Assembly (NCBI GenBank): GCA_964390905.1
Contig: CAYMLO010000011.1
Coordinates: 23,154-87,153 of the forward strand
DNA: 64,000 bases
Origin: JAFGLZ01 sp964390905
GTDB lineage: Bacteria; Planctomycetota; Phycisphaerae; UBA1845; JAFGLZ01
Reading direction: 5' to 3'
Shown here: positions 26,344 to 35,227 of the stretch, one piece after another
How the letters are laid out: every line of letters starts with the position of its first letter
How positions within the stretch are numbered: position 1 is the stretch's first letter
Notes under the pieces: generated by a model
What the model was told of the DNA's origin: nothing
Databases searched by the model: none
The model's input: only the letters and a program-made list of their open reading frames with translations
Translations under genes and position numbers: made by a program

Positions 26344-27069
26344 ATGACAAGGCAACCCAGATTGGCATTGGCGTCGGCCCTTGTGCTCGGCGTCGCCCTG
26401 CCGGCCGCAGCGGCCGACAGCCTCAAAACCGTCGAGCAGAAGATCATCAAAGCGTGGCAGCAACACAAGTCCATGACCGCCAAGCTGAAGATCGCCACAC
26501 AGATGAAGCAGGGAGACAAGACGGTCAACGGCGGTGGGGAGGGGACGTACGAGTTCGTCAGGAAAGGCAAGCTGACGCCCTACCGGATGGAGGTCAAGGG
26601 CCAGTCGGTGATCAAGAGCGACGGGGAGGAGACGGCGCAGGACTATCACAATACCGCGATCAGCGACGGGAAGTTCATCCACTCGCTCATGGACGTTGGT
26701 GGGAAGCCATTTGCGACCAAGATGAAGGTGGTCCCGGGCAACTCCCCCGATCCGAAGGGGATGTTCCAGATGCTGCGCAAGGTGTACCAGCTGAAGCTGC
26801 TGCCCCCTGGCAAGATCGACGGCAAGGAGGTCTACGTCATCGAAGCGTCCCCCAGACGGAAGCGCGGCCCGATCGTCATGAGGATGCGCCTCTGTTACTC
26901 CCACGACGGCGTTCTGGTCAGACAGGTGGTCTCAGACTCAGCCGGCAAATCCAAGATGACCTCGACCTACACCGACATCAAGTTCGACGTCAAGATCGAT
27001 CCCGAGCGATTCGTCTTCAAACCGCCGCCCGGTGTCACGGTGCGGGAGGTGACCCCCCCGCAGCAGTGA
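26344..27069 (+). CDS. Exported LolA-like outer-membrane lipoprotein carrier-fold protein
   Basis: 241 residues from ATG at 26344, with AGGAGAG shortly upstream. The signal peptide ends near AAAADS (residues 20-25). The mature part (VEQKIIKAWQQHKSMTAKLKI, FVRKGKLTPYRMEVKG, GKEVYVIEAS) matches the beta-sheet plus helix layout of LolA/LolB-like or DUF1571/DUF2092-type periplasmic proteins that hold lipid acyl chains. Direct sequence similarity to LolA is weak, so the role is a family-level guess. TTGACA at 26262-26267 may belong to its promoter, but no clear -10 is seen. Confidence 0.72.
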   Translation: MTRQPRLALASALVLGVALPAAAADSLKTVEQKIIKAWQQHKSMTAKLKIATQMKQGDKTVNGGGEGTYEFVRKGKLTPYRMEVKGQSVIKSDGEETAQDYHNTAISDGKFIHSLMDVGGKPFATKMKVVPGNSPDPKGMFQMLRKVYQLKLLPPGKIDGKEVYVIEASPRRKRGPIVMRMRLCYSHDGVLVRQVVSDSAGKSKMTSTYTDIKFDVKIDPERFVFKPPPGVTVREVTPPQQ

Positions 27070-27123
27070 CGACCAGAAGACGCGTGATGCGGGCAGGCGA
27101 GACGGAATACGCCTGACACGGCC

Positions 27124-27861
27124 ATGGCCTGGAAAAGCGGCAAGTCCTGGGTCTACTCGATCACCTACGATGAGGGGTGTGCGGCCTTGTTGGATCACGC
27201 CGTGCCGATTCACCGCAAGCACGGCATCCCCGGCCACCTCGCGCTGGTGGCCAGCCAGATCGGCGTGCCGCGAGACGTCCCGGGCAGCAGCTACGACGGG
27301 ATGATGATCCTGTCGAAAGAGCAGATCCACGCGCTTCGCGACGAGGGGTGGGGCGTCTCCAATCACAGCATGACCCACGCCGCCCTGACGATGGAGAACG
27401 CCGAGTACGAAATCGTCGAGAGCCGCAACGTGCTCCAAGACGCCCTGGACATGGACGTGACGATGTTCTGCGTACCCGGCAACAACGACTCGTACCCGCC
27501 GGTCCGCGCCGTCGCCGAGCGCGCGGGGTACACGTCCATCCTGACGATCTACGACGACGTGAATACGCCGCAGACCGATCTGCTGCGGCTGTTCCGCTGC
27601 CCGCTGCACACGGAGTATCCGGCGCCGTTCTACTCGGCCTTCGACCCGTACAAACGGCTGCATCAGGCAATCGATTGCGGCGGATGGGTGATCGACTACT
27701 GCCACTGCCCCATGCCGGGCAAACCCATCCACCCGCAGAAGGACTGTACGAGCGAGCAGCTCGCCGAGCGGTTCGAGACGGTGCGGCGGATCGGCGCAGA
27801 CGAGGTCTGGCTGGCCGAGCCGAACGACGTCGTCGACTACCTGCTCAGCCAGGGGGAATGA
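27124..27861 (+). CDS. Polysaccharide deacetylase-family (NodB-like) protein
   Basis: 245 residues. SITYDEG (about 12-18) corresponds to the TFDDG metal/catalytic motif, and SNHSMTH (79-85, with His81 and His85) to the H-S/T-x-x-H metal motif of carbohydrate esterase family 4. CHCPMPGKPIH near residue 195 may provide the C-terminal catalytic His. Asp-Glu replaces Asp-Asp in the first motif. It probably removes N- or O-acetyl groups from a sugar polymer or nucleotide sugar. It lies three bases before a DegT aminotransferase gene, which fits a role in making an amino sugar. Confidence 0.85.
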   Translation: MAWKSGKSWVYSITYDEGCAALLDHAVPIHRKHGIPGHLALVASQIGVPRDVPGSSYDGMMILSKEQIHALRDEGWGVSNHSMTHAALTMENAEYEIVESRNVLQDALDMDVTMFCVPGNNDSYPPVRAVAERAGYTSILTIYDDVNTPQTDLLRLFRCPLHTEYPAPFYSAFDPYKRLHQAIDCGGWVIDYCHCPMPGKPIHPQKDCTSEQLAERFETVRRIGADEVWLAEPNDVVDYLLSQGE

Positions 27862-27864
27862 TAG

Positions 27865-29112
27865 ATGACCACGAAGATCGAACGAGCGAAGTACGGAGCA
27901 GCCGCCCACGCCCACGAGACGGGCGCCTTGCCCACCCCGTTTCCGCGAACGATGGGGCCCAACTGCATGAAGTACTTGCAGGAGGTCGTCGACAGCGGCC
28001 TGACGTGCGACATGATCGGGCGGTTCGAGCGGGCGTTGGCCGACGCGCTCGGCGTGGCCCACGTGATCGCCGCGCCCGGGTGCACGCCCGCGCTCGCAGT
28101 GTTGGCGGCCGCGTTCGGGATCGAGCCGGGCGACGAAATCATCGTTAGCCCGATCACCGACTACGGCACGGTCCAGGGGCTGGTCCGGGAGAACATCATC
28201 CCCGTCTTCGCCGACGCCGCGCCCGGCACGGTCAACCTGTCCGCCGAGACGATCGAACCGTGCATCACCGATCGGACGCGGGCCATCCTCGTCGTGCACA
28301 TGACGGGCCTGATCTGCGACATGGACCCGATCAACGCCCTGGCCGAACGACACGGTCTGATCGTCTACGAAGACGCCTGCCAGGCCGTCTTCGGCGAATA
28401 CAAGGGCCGCTTGGCAGGCACGCTGTCTCGGGCGGCCGGGTTCTCCTTCGACGCCGAGAAGACGATGGGGTCCGACGTCGGCGGCGCCGTCGCCACGAAC
28501 GACGGCGACCTGGCCGAGCGGATCCGTTTCATCGGTCAGAGTCGCGGCGCCGCGATGGAACCCCACTTCGGCCGCAAGCACGTCGCGCCCGGCTACGCCC
28601 ATCGCATGCCGCTGTGCACGGCCGCGATCAGTCTGGCCCAGCTCGAGATCATCCGCGACCAGGTGGCACACCGCGACCGGATGGCGCGACGCTTGACCGA
28701 GCGGATCGGCGAGATCCCCGGCATCACGCCGCTGCCCATCCCCGACTTCGTCAATGTCTACTCCTGCTGGATGTTCGGCATGAGCATCGATCCCGCGGCG
28801 TTCCGATGCACGGCCGAGGCGTTCGCCGAGCAACTCGCCGAGGCGGGCATCCCCGGTGCGGGTCAGGGCAAGTACTACCTGATGCCGGCCGCCTGCACGT
28901 TCCTCGACCAGAACGCACGAGACAAAGTCTTCCCCTACTCGATGCCGCCCGCGTCGAGGGAGTACCACTACGCTGCGGACTCATGCGTGAACGCCCGGGA
29001 TTTCCTGGAACACTGGATCCGCTGGTCGACGTTCTGCGAGAAATACCAGCCCGAACACTGCGAGCTGGCCGCTCAGATCGTCCGCCAAGTCGCCGACAGG
29101 AATCGAGCGTAG
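27865..29112 (+). CDS. DegT/DnrJ/EryC1/StrS-family PLP aminotransferase (2 of 3)
   Basis: 415 residues from ATG at 27865, three bases after the deacetylase stop. Landmarks are VIAAPGCTPALAVLAAAF (phosphate loop), IVYEDACQA with Asp170, and SFDAEKTMGSDVGGA with Lys199 as the predicted PLP lysine. The C-terminal 60 residues contain NQNARDKVFPYSMP-like segments not seen in the other two paralogues. Deacetylase plus aminotransferase in one operon suggests the interconversion of acetamido and amino groups on a sugar. It could also act on a non-sugar keto acid. Confidence 0.9.
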   Translation: MTTKIERAKYGAAAHAHETGALPTPFPRTMGPNCMKYLQEVVDSGLTCDMIGRFERALADALGVAHVIAAPGCTPALAVLAAAFGIEPGDEIIVSPITDYGTVQGLVRENIIPVFADAAPGTVNLSAETIEPCITDRTRAILVVHMTGLICDMDPINALAERHGLIVYEDACQAVFGEYKGRLAGTLSRAAGFSFDAEKTMGSDVGGAVATNDGDLAERIRFIGQSRGAAMEPHFGRKHVAPGYAHRMPLCTAAISLAQLEIIRDQVAHRDRMARRLTERIGEIPGITPLPIPDFVNVYSCWMFGMSIDPAAFRCTAEAFAEQLAEAGIPGAGQGKYYLMPAACTFLDQNARDKVFPYSMPPASREYHYAADSCVNARDFLEHWIRWSTFCEKYQPEHCELAAQIVRQVADRNRA

Positions 29113-29206
29113 GCCAGACCCAGTCCGAAGCGTGGTCTGCTTCCCCGCCGTGCATGCAACGAGGGGTCCCGCGCCACGGTACAATGGTACGTGCTTGGGG
29201 TGCTGT

Positions 29207-29371
29207 GGCGGGGTGCCCCATCCTTGCCCTGCGGGCGGCGGCAGCCGCTCGCAGGGCAAGGATGGGGGACCGATCGCACCAGATTCGAGCCCATTCGCCG
29301 TGTGATCCGTCCCCCACCCTCCAATCCGCTTCGGCTTTCGCCGAATCGCATTGGAGGATGGGGCACCCGCG
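29207..29371. repeat. Branched palindromic element, copy 3
   Basis: The outer arms GGGGTGCCCCATCC and GGATGGGGCACCC enclose hairpin A (CCTTGCCCTGCG with CGCAGGGCAAGG), the pair GGGGGACCGATC / GATCCGTCCCCC, and hairpin B (CCTCCAAT with ATTGGAGG). The decamer ACGGTACAAT occurs on both sides (29177-29186 and 29391-29400). Nothing else is seen in 29113-29439. Confidence 0.85.
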
Positions 29372-29439
29372 CGACGAAGAGGCCCACGCGACGGTACAAT
29401 AGGTGTGTCGGTTCGCGGCCAGGGGGGGCAGGATCCGGT

Positions 29440-31137
29440 ATGGTCCGCCGCCAAACGTCATTGCTCGTCCAGTCGCCGTCGCTGATGGTCGTGCTCCGCC
29501 TGAAGGCGATCAGCGCCCGCAATCGTCTTCGGCAAGACCTGGACGAATCCCCGCTTCGGCTGGTGTCCGTCGCCGCCTTCGTCCTGTTCATCTGGACGGC
29601 GCTCTATGTCTTGTTTTCCCAGCTGTTGGGGTTCATCCAGCTCCGTCATCTCGAATCGATCGTGGCCGTCCCGTACGTGTTCCACTTCTTCTTCATCGCG
29701 CTGATGGCGATGCTGACGTTCTCGACGGGCATCCTGTGCTTCTCGGGGCTGTACGGCCGGGGGGAATCGCAGTTCTTGTTGGTCGTCCCGCTGCGAAGCT
29801 GGCACGTCGTGATCACCAAGTACACAGAAGCGCTGGTCCTGAGCAGCTGGTCGCTGCTGCTGCTGGGGTTTCCGCTGATGCTGGCGATGGCCCAGGTCGG
29901 CGACACGCCCTGGTACTACTACCCGATGTTCGTGGGGTTGTTCCTGTCGTTCGTGACCATCCCGGGCGCGGCGGGGTTGATGGCCGCCCACGCTGCGGCG
30001 CTCTACTTCCCACGGTCGGCCAGGCGATTCATCATCATCGTGGCGATCGTGATGGCGGCCGCCGCGATCCGGTTCGGCATCAGCGTCTGGACGGAGACGA
30101 ACGCGGACTCCTCCATCTGGCTCAAGACGTTCTTCGAGCAGCTCTCCGCCATTCGCGGGCCTCTCTGGCCAAGCACGTGGGTGACGGAGGGCATCGTCGC
30201 CGCAGCACGACACGATCCGGGGCGGGCTGCCTTCTATCTGTTCGTCACCTTCGCCAACGGGCTGTTCTTGAGCTGGCTGGCCGTCGTCGTCGTCTCGGGA
30301 CGGCTGTCCGACGCCTTCGCCCGAGCGCAGTCACGATCGACCCGCGTGGTCCGCATGGGCGGTCGGGTCACGGCAGCGATGGCCTCGGTCCTATTCGCAT
30401 ACCTGCCCAGACGCCTGCGAGAAATCGCCCTCAAGGACCTCCGCACGCTGCTCCGCGATCCGATGCAATGGTCGCAGTTGGCGATCTTGTTCGGGCTGTT
30501 GGCGCTCTACGTGGCCAATATCCCCCGGCTGACGTTGGACATCACCTCGATGCGGTGGCAGGTGCTCGTGTCGTTCCTGAACCTCGCGGCGATCAGCCTG
30601 ATCCTGGCGACGTTCACGGGACGGTTCGTCTTCCCGATGGTGTCGCTCGAGGGCCGTCAGCTCTGGCTGCTGGGGCCCATGCCCCTATCGCGAACGCACC
30701 TGTTGCTGTGCAAATTCATCTTCGCGCTGACCACCACCTTGATCTGCGCCGGCGGCGTGACGGTGCTGTCGATGGCGATGCTGGACCTGCCGCGGGCGTG
30801 GTGGTGGATGCACCTGTCGGCCGTCGTATCGACGTGCATCGGTTTGTGCGGGTTGGCCGTCGGGCTCGGCGCGAGGCTGCCGATGTTCGGCCAATCGAGC
30901 GGCGCCCGCATCGCCAGCGGGATGGGCGGCACGGTCAACCTGATCGCCTCGGTCTTCTTCGTCATCGCCGTGTTGGCCATCATGGGCACCCTGAGCGCCT
31001 ATGCGGCCAAGCAAGGGGAGCTGATCTACGACCGACGGACGATCCCCGCCGTGGCGATGGTCGCCGCATTGGGCCCCATCGTCGCAGCCGTGACCCTGCG
31101 CCTGGGCACCCGCCACCTCCGCGAAGCCGAGTTCTAG
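29440..31137 (+). CDS. ABC-2-type transport permease
   Basis: 565 residues from ATG at 29440, with AGGA six bases upstream. About twelve hydrophobic segments lie in two halves: about 40-260, then after a soluble linker containing LREIALKDLRTLLRDPMQWSQL, about 345-560. The linker motif is typical of large ABC-2 permeases. It would export a substrate using an ATPase subunit, but no ABC ATPase gene is adjacent within the window, so the partner must be elsewhere. Other readings (a generic membrane protein) are possible, but the doubled architecture supports ABC-2. Confidence 0.78.
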   Translation: MVRRQTSLLVQSPSLMVVLRLKAISARNRLRQDLDESPLRLVSVAAFVLFIWTALYVLFSQLLGFIQLRHLESIVAVPYVFHFFFIALMAMLTFSTGILCFSGLYGRGESQFLLVVPLRSWHVVITKYTEALVLSSWSLLLLGFPLMLAMAQVGDTPWYYYPMFVGLFLSFVTIPGAAGLMAAHAAALYFPRSARRFIIIVAIVMAAAAIRFGISVWTETNADSSIWLKTFFEQLSAIRGPLWPSTWVTEGIVAAARHDPGRAAFYLFVTFANGLFLSWLAVVVVSGRLSDAFARAQSRSTRVVRMGGRVTAAMASVLFAYLPRRLREIALKDLRTLLRDPMQWSQLAILFGLLALYVANIPRLTLDITSMRWQVLVSFLNLAAISLILATFTGRFVFPMVSLEGRQLWLLGPMPLSRTHLLLCKFIFALTTTLICAGGVTVLSMAMLDLPRAWWWMHLSAVVSTCIGLCGLAVGLGARLPMFGQSSGARIASGMGGTVNLIASVFFVIAVLAIMGTLSAYAAKQGELIYDRRTIPAVAMVAALGPIVAAVTLRLGTRHLREAEF

Positions 31138-31197
31138 CGCCGCCTCGACTCCAAGCGCACATGCCGCACCGAGCCGGGACGTCCTCGGCCCGGCCAA

Positions 31198-32889
31198 CTA
31201 CTCGCTCGCCAGGGCGATCTGGGCCCAGTAACCCGCCTCCCACGCCCAGCCGCTCGGCTGGTTGACCAGCTCGAGCTTGACCTGTCGGCCGGCGTAGGCG
31301 GACAGGTCCACACTGACGGCCGCCCACCCGTCCTCTGCAGTCTCCTTGCCCACGGGCTGTTCCAGCAAAACCTTGCCGTCCGCCTTGACGATGAGCGTCC
31401 AGTCGCCCCGTGGGTGGTGGCCGACGACGAGCCGCAGCGCCGTCTTCTTGCCGGCCGGCACGTCCACCTTCCGCGTCAAGACGCAGCCGGTCGACCGGTC
31501 CAGCGGATGCGTCACCAGGACCCGCTCTTTGCCCCCCCACGCTGGGCGCAGACCGGGGTTCATGTCCGCCCCGCAATGACTCACCCGCCAACCGGGCGCC
31601 ACCGCCTCGACCGCCCGCTTCAAATCGACGCCCGGGGCGGCCTGGATCTTGGCAAGCTCCTGGTCCGTGAAACGACTGCCCGCGATGGGCCCCGCCTCCC
31701 AGCATTGCTCGAGCTTACCTGGCCGCGGCGTTTGAACGGGGATCACGAACACCTCTTCGCCGCCGGCGTCCTTCTCGATCCGGCCGCCGGCCTTGCGAAC
31801 CGCCTGGCGGGCGAGGCCCTCGCACACCTTGATCAGCGCCGGGAAGGTGTAGGGGGTGTGACTGAACTTCCGTCCCGGGTCCAGGGCCGACGTGAAGCGA
31901 TCGGGCAGCTTCGCCCAGCCCATCGTCGTGAACAAGATCCCGCCCGCGTTCGAGGGGTTGCAGTCGGAGTCCTGCCCGCATCGCGTGGAGATGATGATCG
32001 TCCGGTCCGGGTCGCGCCTGCCGTACAACAGGCCCATGACGATGTACGCGCCGTTCAGCTTGGCATCGATGTTGAAATCCGCCTTCGCGCCGCTGCATGA
32101 GAACCGACGGTAGGCCGGGTTGAGGTGGTACTTGCGGTTGATCTGCTCCCAGGTCTTCTCCCAGTCATCCGGGTCCGCCCGATACCACTGCAAGACGTCT
32201 CGGACGGCTTCAGCGTACTGGCTGTCGGCGGGAATGCACTTCAGCCCCGCCTCGACGATCTTGACCGGGTCGTCCTCGAAGAACGCCTCGGCGTACATCC
32301 CGCCGACGAACTGCCCGCCGTACAACCCATCGCCGTAGTTCATCAATCGACCGAAGATCTCGCCCAGCGCGATGGCAACGTTCGGCAACCCCGGCGCGAT
32401 CAGCCCGGCGAAGTCGGCCTCGATCTGGTAGTCGATGTCGTCGGCGTGGCGGTTGAACTTCGGATGGCCCGAATCCGGCGGCGCGATGCCGCGACGAAGG
32501 TTGTCCCGCCCGGCCCGGTTCGCGTGCCACAGCTTATACCCGCTGTTGGCGAAGTCGATCCCCGCCTGCCGGATCGAGACGTCCAGGCCGTGCGCCTCCA
32601 TCGACCGCAGGAACGTCATCTCCACGTAAATGTCGTCCTGGCCGAACTGGTTGACCAACCGCGGGTGCCATTTAGGCATGTTCTTCTCGGGGATGATCCG
32701 CCCCCGGAACCGAAACTCCGTCGGCCCGCCCCATCCCACGCCGACCATCTGCCCGATCCACCCCGCCTTCATCTTGTCCCGATACGCCCGCACCGCCAGC
32801 CGCCGGACCTTCTCCGCCCCGGTCCCCACCGACGGCGCCGCCCCCAGGACAACCCCAACTATCGCAACAAGCACACCCCTCCTGCGCAT
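31198..32889 (-). CDS. Exported ADP-ribosylglycohydrolase-fold protein with C-terminal beta domain
   Basis: 563 residues from ATG at 32889 (AAGGG six bases upstream), with a signal peptide ending about residue 25. The ADP-ribosylglycohydrolase (DraG) fold is shown by QFGQDDIYVEMTF (Asp85-Asp86 plus downstream Glu), a middle GGQFVGGMYAEAF segment, and CGQDSDCNPSNAGG (Asp307 and Asp309), equivalent to the GGDTDTNAAIAGG metal motif. A C-terminal domain (about 450-563) resembles an NPCBM/discoidin-like sugar-binding sandwich (VVGHHPRGDWTLIVKADGK, VSVDLSAYAGRQVKLELVN). Cytosolic ADP-ribose chemistry is unlikely for an exported protein, so a sugar substrate seems more plausible. Confidence 0.82.
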   Translation of the reverse strand: MRRRGVLVAIVGVVLGAAPSVGTGAEKVRRLAVRAYRDKMKAGWIGQMVGVGWGGPTEFRFRGRIIPEKNMPKWHPRLVNQFGQDDIYVEMTFLRSMEAHGLDVSIRQAGIDFANSGYKLWHANRAGRDNLRRGIAPPDSGHPKFNRHADDIDYQIEADFAGLIAPGLPNVAIALGEIFGRLMNYGDGLYGGQFVGGMYAEAFFEDDPVKIVEAGLKCIPADSQYAEAVRDVLQWYRADPDDWEKTWEQINRKYHLNPAYRRFSCSGAKADFNIDAKLNGAYIVMGLLYGRRDPDRTIIISTRCGQDSDCNPSNAGGILFTTMGWAKLPDRFTSALDPGRKFSHTPYTFPALIKVCEGLARQAVRKAGGRIEKDAGGEEVFVIPVQTPRPGKLEQCWEAGPIAGSRFTDQELAKIQAAPGVDLKRAVEAVAPGWRVSHCGADMNPGLRPAWGGKERVLVTHPLDRSTGCVLTRKVDVPAGKKTALRLVVGHHPRGDWTLIVKADGKVLLEQPVGKETAEDGWAAVSVDLSAYAGRQVKLELVNQPSGWAWEAGYWAQIALASE

Positions 32890-33318
32890 GATCAGCCCTT
32901 TCAAACAGATCACCTCTGCGAAACCCGACGTCGTCCATCACACACGCAAGTCGGGCACTACGCTACCATCGAACGGACGCGTTTCAAGGGCGCATCCAAT
33001 CCTCCGCTGCGCGAGTGTCATTCCTCGGCGCGCAACAGAAGCACGCCCGAGCCGCGGGATTCATCCCGCACGGCAACCGAACCGCGCGGGATGAATCCCG
33101 CGGTTCGGGCAACGTCGTTCGGATCCGACGGCACCAACACCATTCACTGGACGCACCCCCGCTCCAAGCAGGTCGGCAGACCGCCTTGATGGCACAGAGT
33201 GCAACACCTAAGCCCGCATTTCCCAGATCAGTTGACTGCGATGGTATGATGCACACTGATTTGAGTCTGTAAGGGAAGGGGTTTTCGCAGGCTTCGGGAC
33301 CAGAATCAGGAGAAACCA
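32890..33318. other. Intergenic region with an inverted repeat, no gene
   Basis: It contains the perfect-arm palindrome at 33045-33110 and, from about 33190, the left flank of the transposase relic. No coding frame with credible composition is seen. Confidence 0.6.
33045..33110. repeat. GCGGGATGAATCCCGC-type palindrome, copy 1
   Basis: Arm 33045-33069 pairs with 33086-33110 around CGGGATTCATCCCGC and GCGGGATGAATCCCG. Related copies are at 60921-60980 and, partially, near 26217-26245. Confidence 0.8.
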
Positions 33319-33519
33319 ATGGGTGAAGCACGCAGGGAGGCGTTGCGGGTCGTTTTCGACCGTTCCGTGAAGCTGGAGTTTCACGGAGCCAAGGTCGTGA
33401 CCCACTCACGGTACGCGGTCTTCCAGATGGCCGAGGTGGCGGTTCCACGCAGGCTGTTCGCTGCCATCCTGGAACGCATCCAGCGTGTGCGTGCCGTGGC
33501 CAGCATGGCCCCGTCGTGA
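33319..33519 (+). pseudogene. Internally deleted IS1380-family transposase
   Basis: 66 codons remain with an intact ATG and AGGAGA ribosome-binding site. The first 30 residues (LRVVFDRSVKLEFHGAKVVT) match the N-terminus of IS1380-type transposases, and the rest (FQMAEVAVPRRLFAAILERI) matches their C-terminus. The catalytic DDE core of about 350 residues is missing, so the product cannot transpose. An imperfect inverted pair flanks it: GCCCGCATTTCCC at about 33212 and GGGAAAACAGGGGCT at about 33579 may be worn terminal repeats. It is therefore a non-autonomous or dead deletion derivative. Confidence 0.75.
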
Positions 33520-33900
33520 TGCCCCGACACGTCGCCAAAGGTCGCACCCGGCGCAGGCAACCAGGGGTGCCCACAAGGGAAAACAGGGGCTGGCGGGGGG
33601 TAGATCAGGCCCTTGGGGACCGAAACACGGCTCCCAAGTCCGCTGCACCGCAAAAAGAAGTCCGAAAAGCGATAGGCGCAACGGGGGGGCTGTACAATGA
33701 TCGACTACGGCCCGGCGGCGTAGCCAGGCGAAGCTACATGGGGAATCTCGGATAAAACACAGGCACAGGCTCGTTCTGCCCGGCGCGCGCCGGGTGCATC
33801 TGGCCGCATCGTTCGCTTCGGTAGCGACGCGGCCGTGGCCCGATGGAGGGTGCAGATCGACGGCACGCCCGAGGGCGGAAACGCGACGATGGAGACAGCG
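33520..33900. other. Intergenic region right of the IS relic
   Basis: It holds the right flank of the IS relic and a perfect 16-bp palindrome CCCGGCGCGCGCCGGG at 33779-33794. A TACAAT hexamer occurs near 33690. I see no gene. Confidence 0.5.
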
Positions 33901-35139
33901 ATGTGGACTGAACGGACTCTAGCGGCGTTGGCAACGGGGGTATTTGCAGGCGTTTGCTCCGTGGGCGAAGCCGCTGACAAGTACGCAATCGTCCGCTGCG
34001 GGCGGGACATCACGCAGGCCGAGTACTCGGGCTATCCGATGAAGTGCGAGGTCCGGCAGATCTTCCACGTGGACAAGACGTACACGTGGCTGCGGGAGTG
34101 CCTGCTCCAGCGGATGCCGGACGGGTCGCTCTGCTGCGTGTTCTTCACCGGCGGGAAGTTCGACGGCGACATCAACAACATGGTCGCCGCCATCCGCAGC
34201 GATGATGACGGCAAGACGTGGTCTGGCGTCGAGGTGATCCGCCAAAGGAAGGGCGCCGGATGCTGGGCGCCGTCGATGTTCGTCCACAAGAACAGGGCCT
34301 ACCTCTTCTGGTGCACCAAGAGCAAAGGCTGGCAGGACATGACGAACCGGATCCTCGTGACAGAGCCGGGTGGTCGGACCTTCACCGAGGACCGGGTCAT
34401 CCTCCAGGACTGGCCCGAGGAAGGGGTGGCCGACATCCGTCACGGGACGATTCCGCGGAACGGGCGCGTGCGGCCCCCGATCAAGTGGGGGGCGGTCGAC
34501 ATCCGTCACGGGACGATTCTGCGGAACGGGCGCGTGCTGCTCCCGATCAAGTGGGAGGAGAAGGGCGTTCTCTACGTCGGTGTGATGGAGCCCAACAGCG
34601 ACTTCACGTCGTTCACGCACTACGGACGGGTCCACAAGCCGACGCCCGAGGGGCCGACGAAGTGCGTCCCGCTTTTCGAGAACGCCATCGCCGAGCTGTC
34701 TGGCGGGCGGCTGGCGATGCTCATACGGGGCGATGTCAACAGGCATCGTCGGGCGGGCTACCTGTGGCGATCGGACTCCAACGACGGTGGGAAGACGTGG
34801 TCCGACCCGTACCTGACCGACATTCCCAATCCGGGCACCAAGCCGCGGATCATCAACTTGCCGGACGGGCGGATCGTTCTGTTCCATAACCCGAACAAGA
34901 AGGACTACGCCGACCCGAACGTTCATAAGAACCACCACCGACATCGGACCCGGCTGGAGATGTGGGTCAGCGCCGATGACATGAAGAGCTGGTACCTCAA
35001 GCGGACGATCGTCTCGGCCCCCAAGGTCGCGCAGTACCCCGACGGCTTCTACGACGCGGACCGGAAGGCGATCTACCTGTGTTGGGAGGATGACAGGACG
35101 ATCTACTTCCAGAGGATCTTGCTCGAGGAACTGTCGTAG
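33901..35139 (+). CDS. Exported Asp-box (sialidase-like) protein with an internal 22-residue duplication
   Basis: 412 residues. ATG at 33901 has GGAG six bases upstream, and residues 1-25 (ending VGEAAD) form a signal peptide. Asp-boxes SDDDGKTW and SNDGGKTW, and the blade-closing segments LPDGRIVLFHNP and LSGGRLAMLIRG, indicate a sialidase-type propeller. A direct duplication of 66 bp (34432-34497 and 34498-34555) inserts a second VDIRHGTIxRNGRVxxPIKW segment where one would be expected. This could distort one blade. The substrate is unknown. Confidence 0.85.
   Translation: MWTERTLAALATGVFAGVCSVGEAADKYAIVRCGRDITQAEYSGYPMKCEVRQIFHVDKTYTWLRECLLQRMPDGSLCCVFFTGGKFDGDINNMVAAIRSDDDGKTWSGVEVIRQRKGAGCWAPSMFVHKNRAYLFWCTKSKGWQDMTNRILVTEPGGRTFTEDRVILQDWPEEGVADIRHGTIPRNGRVRPPIKWGAVDIRHGTILRNGRVLLPIKWEEKGVLYVGVMEPNSDFTSFTHYGRVHKPTPEGPTKCVPLFENAIAELSGGRLAMLIRGDVNRHRRAGYLWRSDSNDGGKTWSDPYLTDIPNPGTKPRIINLPDGRIVLFHNPNKKDYADPNVHKNHHRHRTRLEMWVSADDMKSWYLKRTIVSAPKVAQYPDGFYDADRKAIYLCWEDDRTIYFQRILLEELS
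34432..34563 (+). repeat. In-frame 66-bp tandem duplication
   Basis: Two copies begin with GACATCCGTCACGGGACGAT at 34432 and 34498. The period is 66 bp, exactly 22 codons, with few substitutions between the copies. Confidence 0.9.
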
Positions 35140-35227
35140 CGGACGGGCAAGCTGCCCTGGTAGGGCCCGACGACCGGCAGACGGTGAAACGCACGGCTGT
35201 TCCGGCGCGGCCGCAGGCGTCGGCGAT

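Noticed and set aside
29191..29439. An 83-residue N-terminal extension of the ABC-2 permease.
   Set aside because: It is translated from the palindromic element. ATG at 29440 has a good ribosome-binding site and begins the conserved protein.
33001..33574. A 196-codon minus-strand ORF across the palindrome and IS relic.
   Set aside because: The transposase remnant on the plus strand explains the region, and the antisense translation is repeat-derived.
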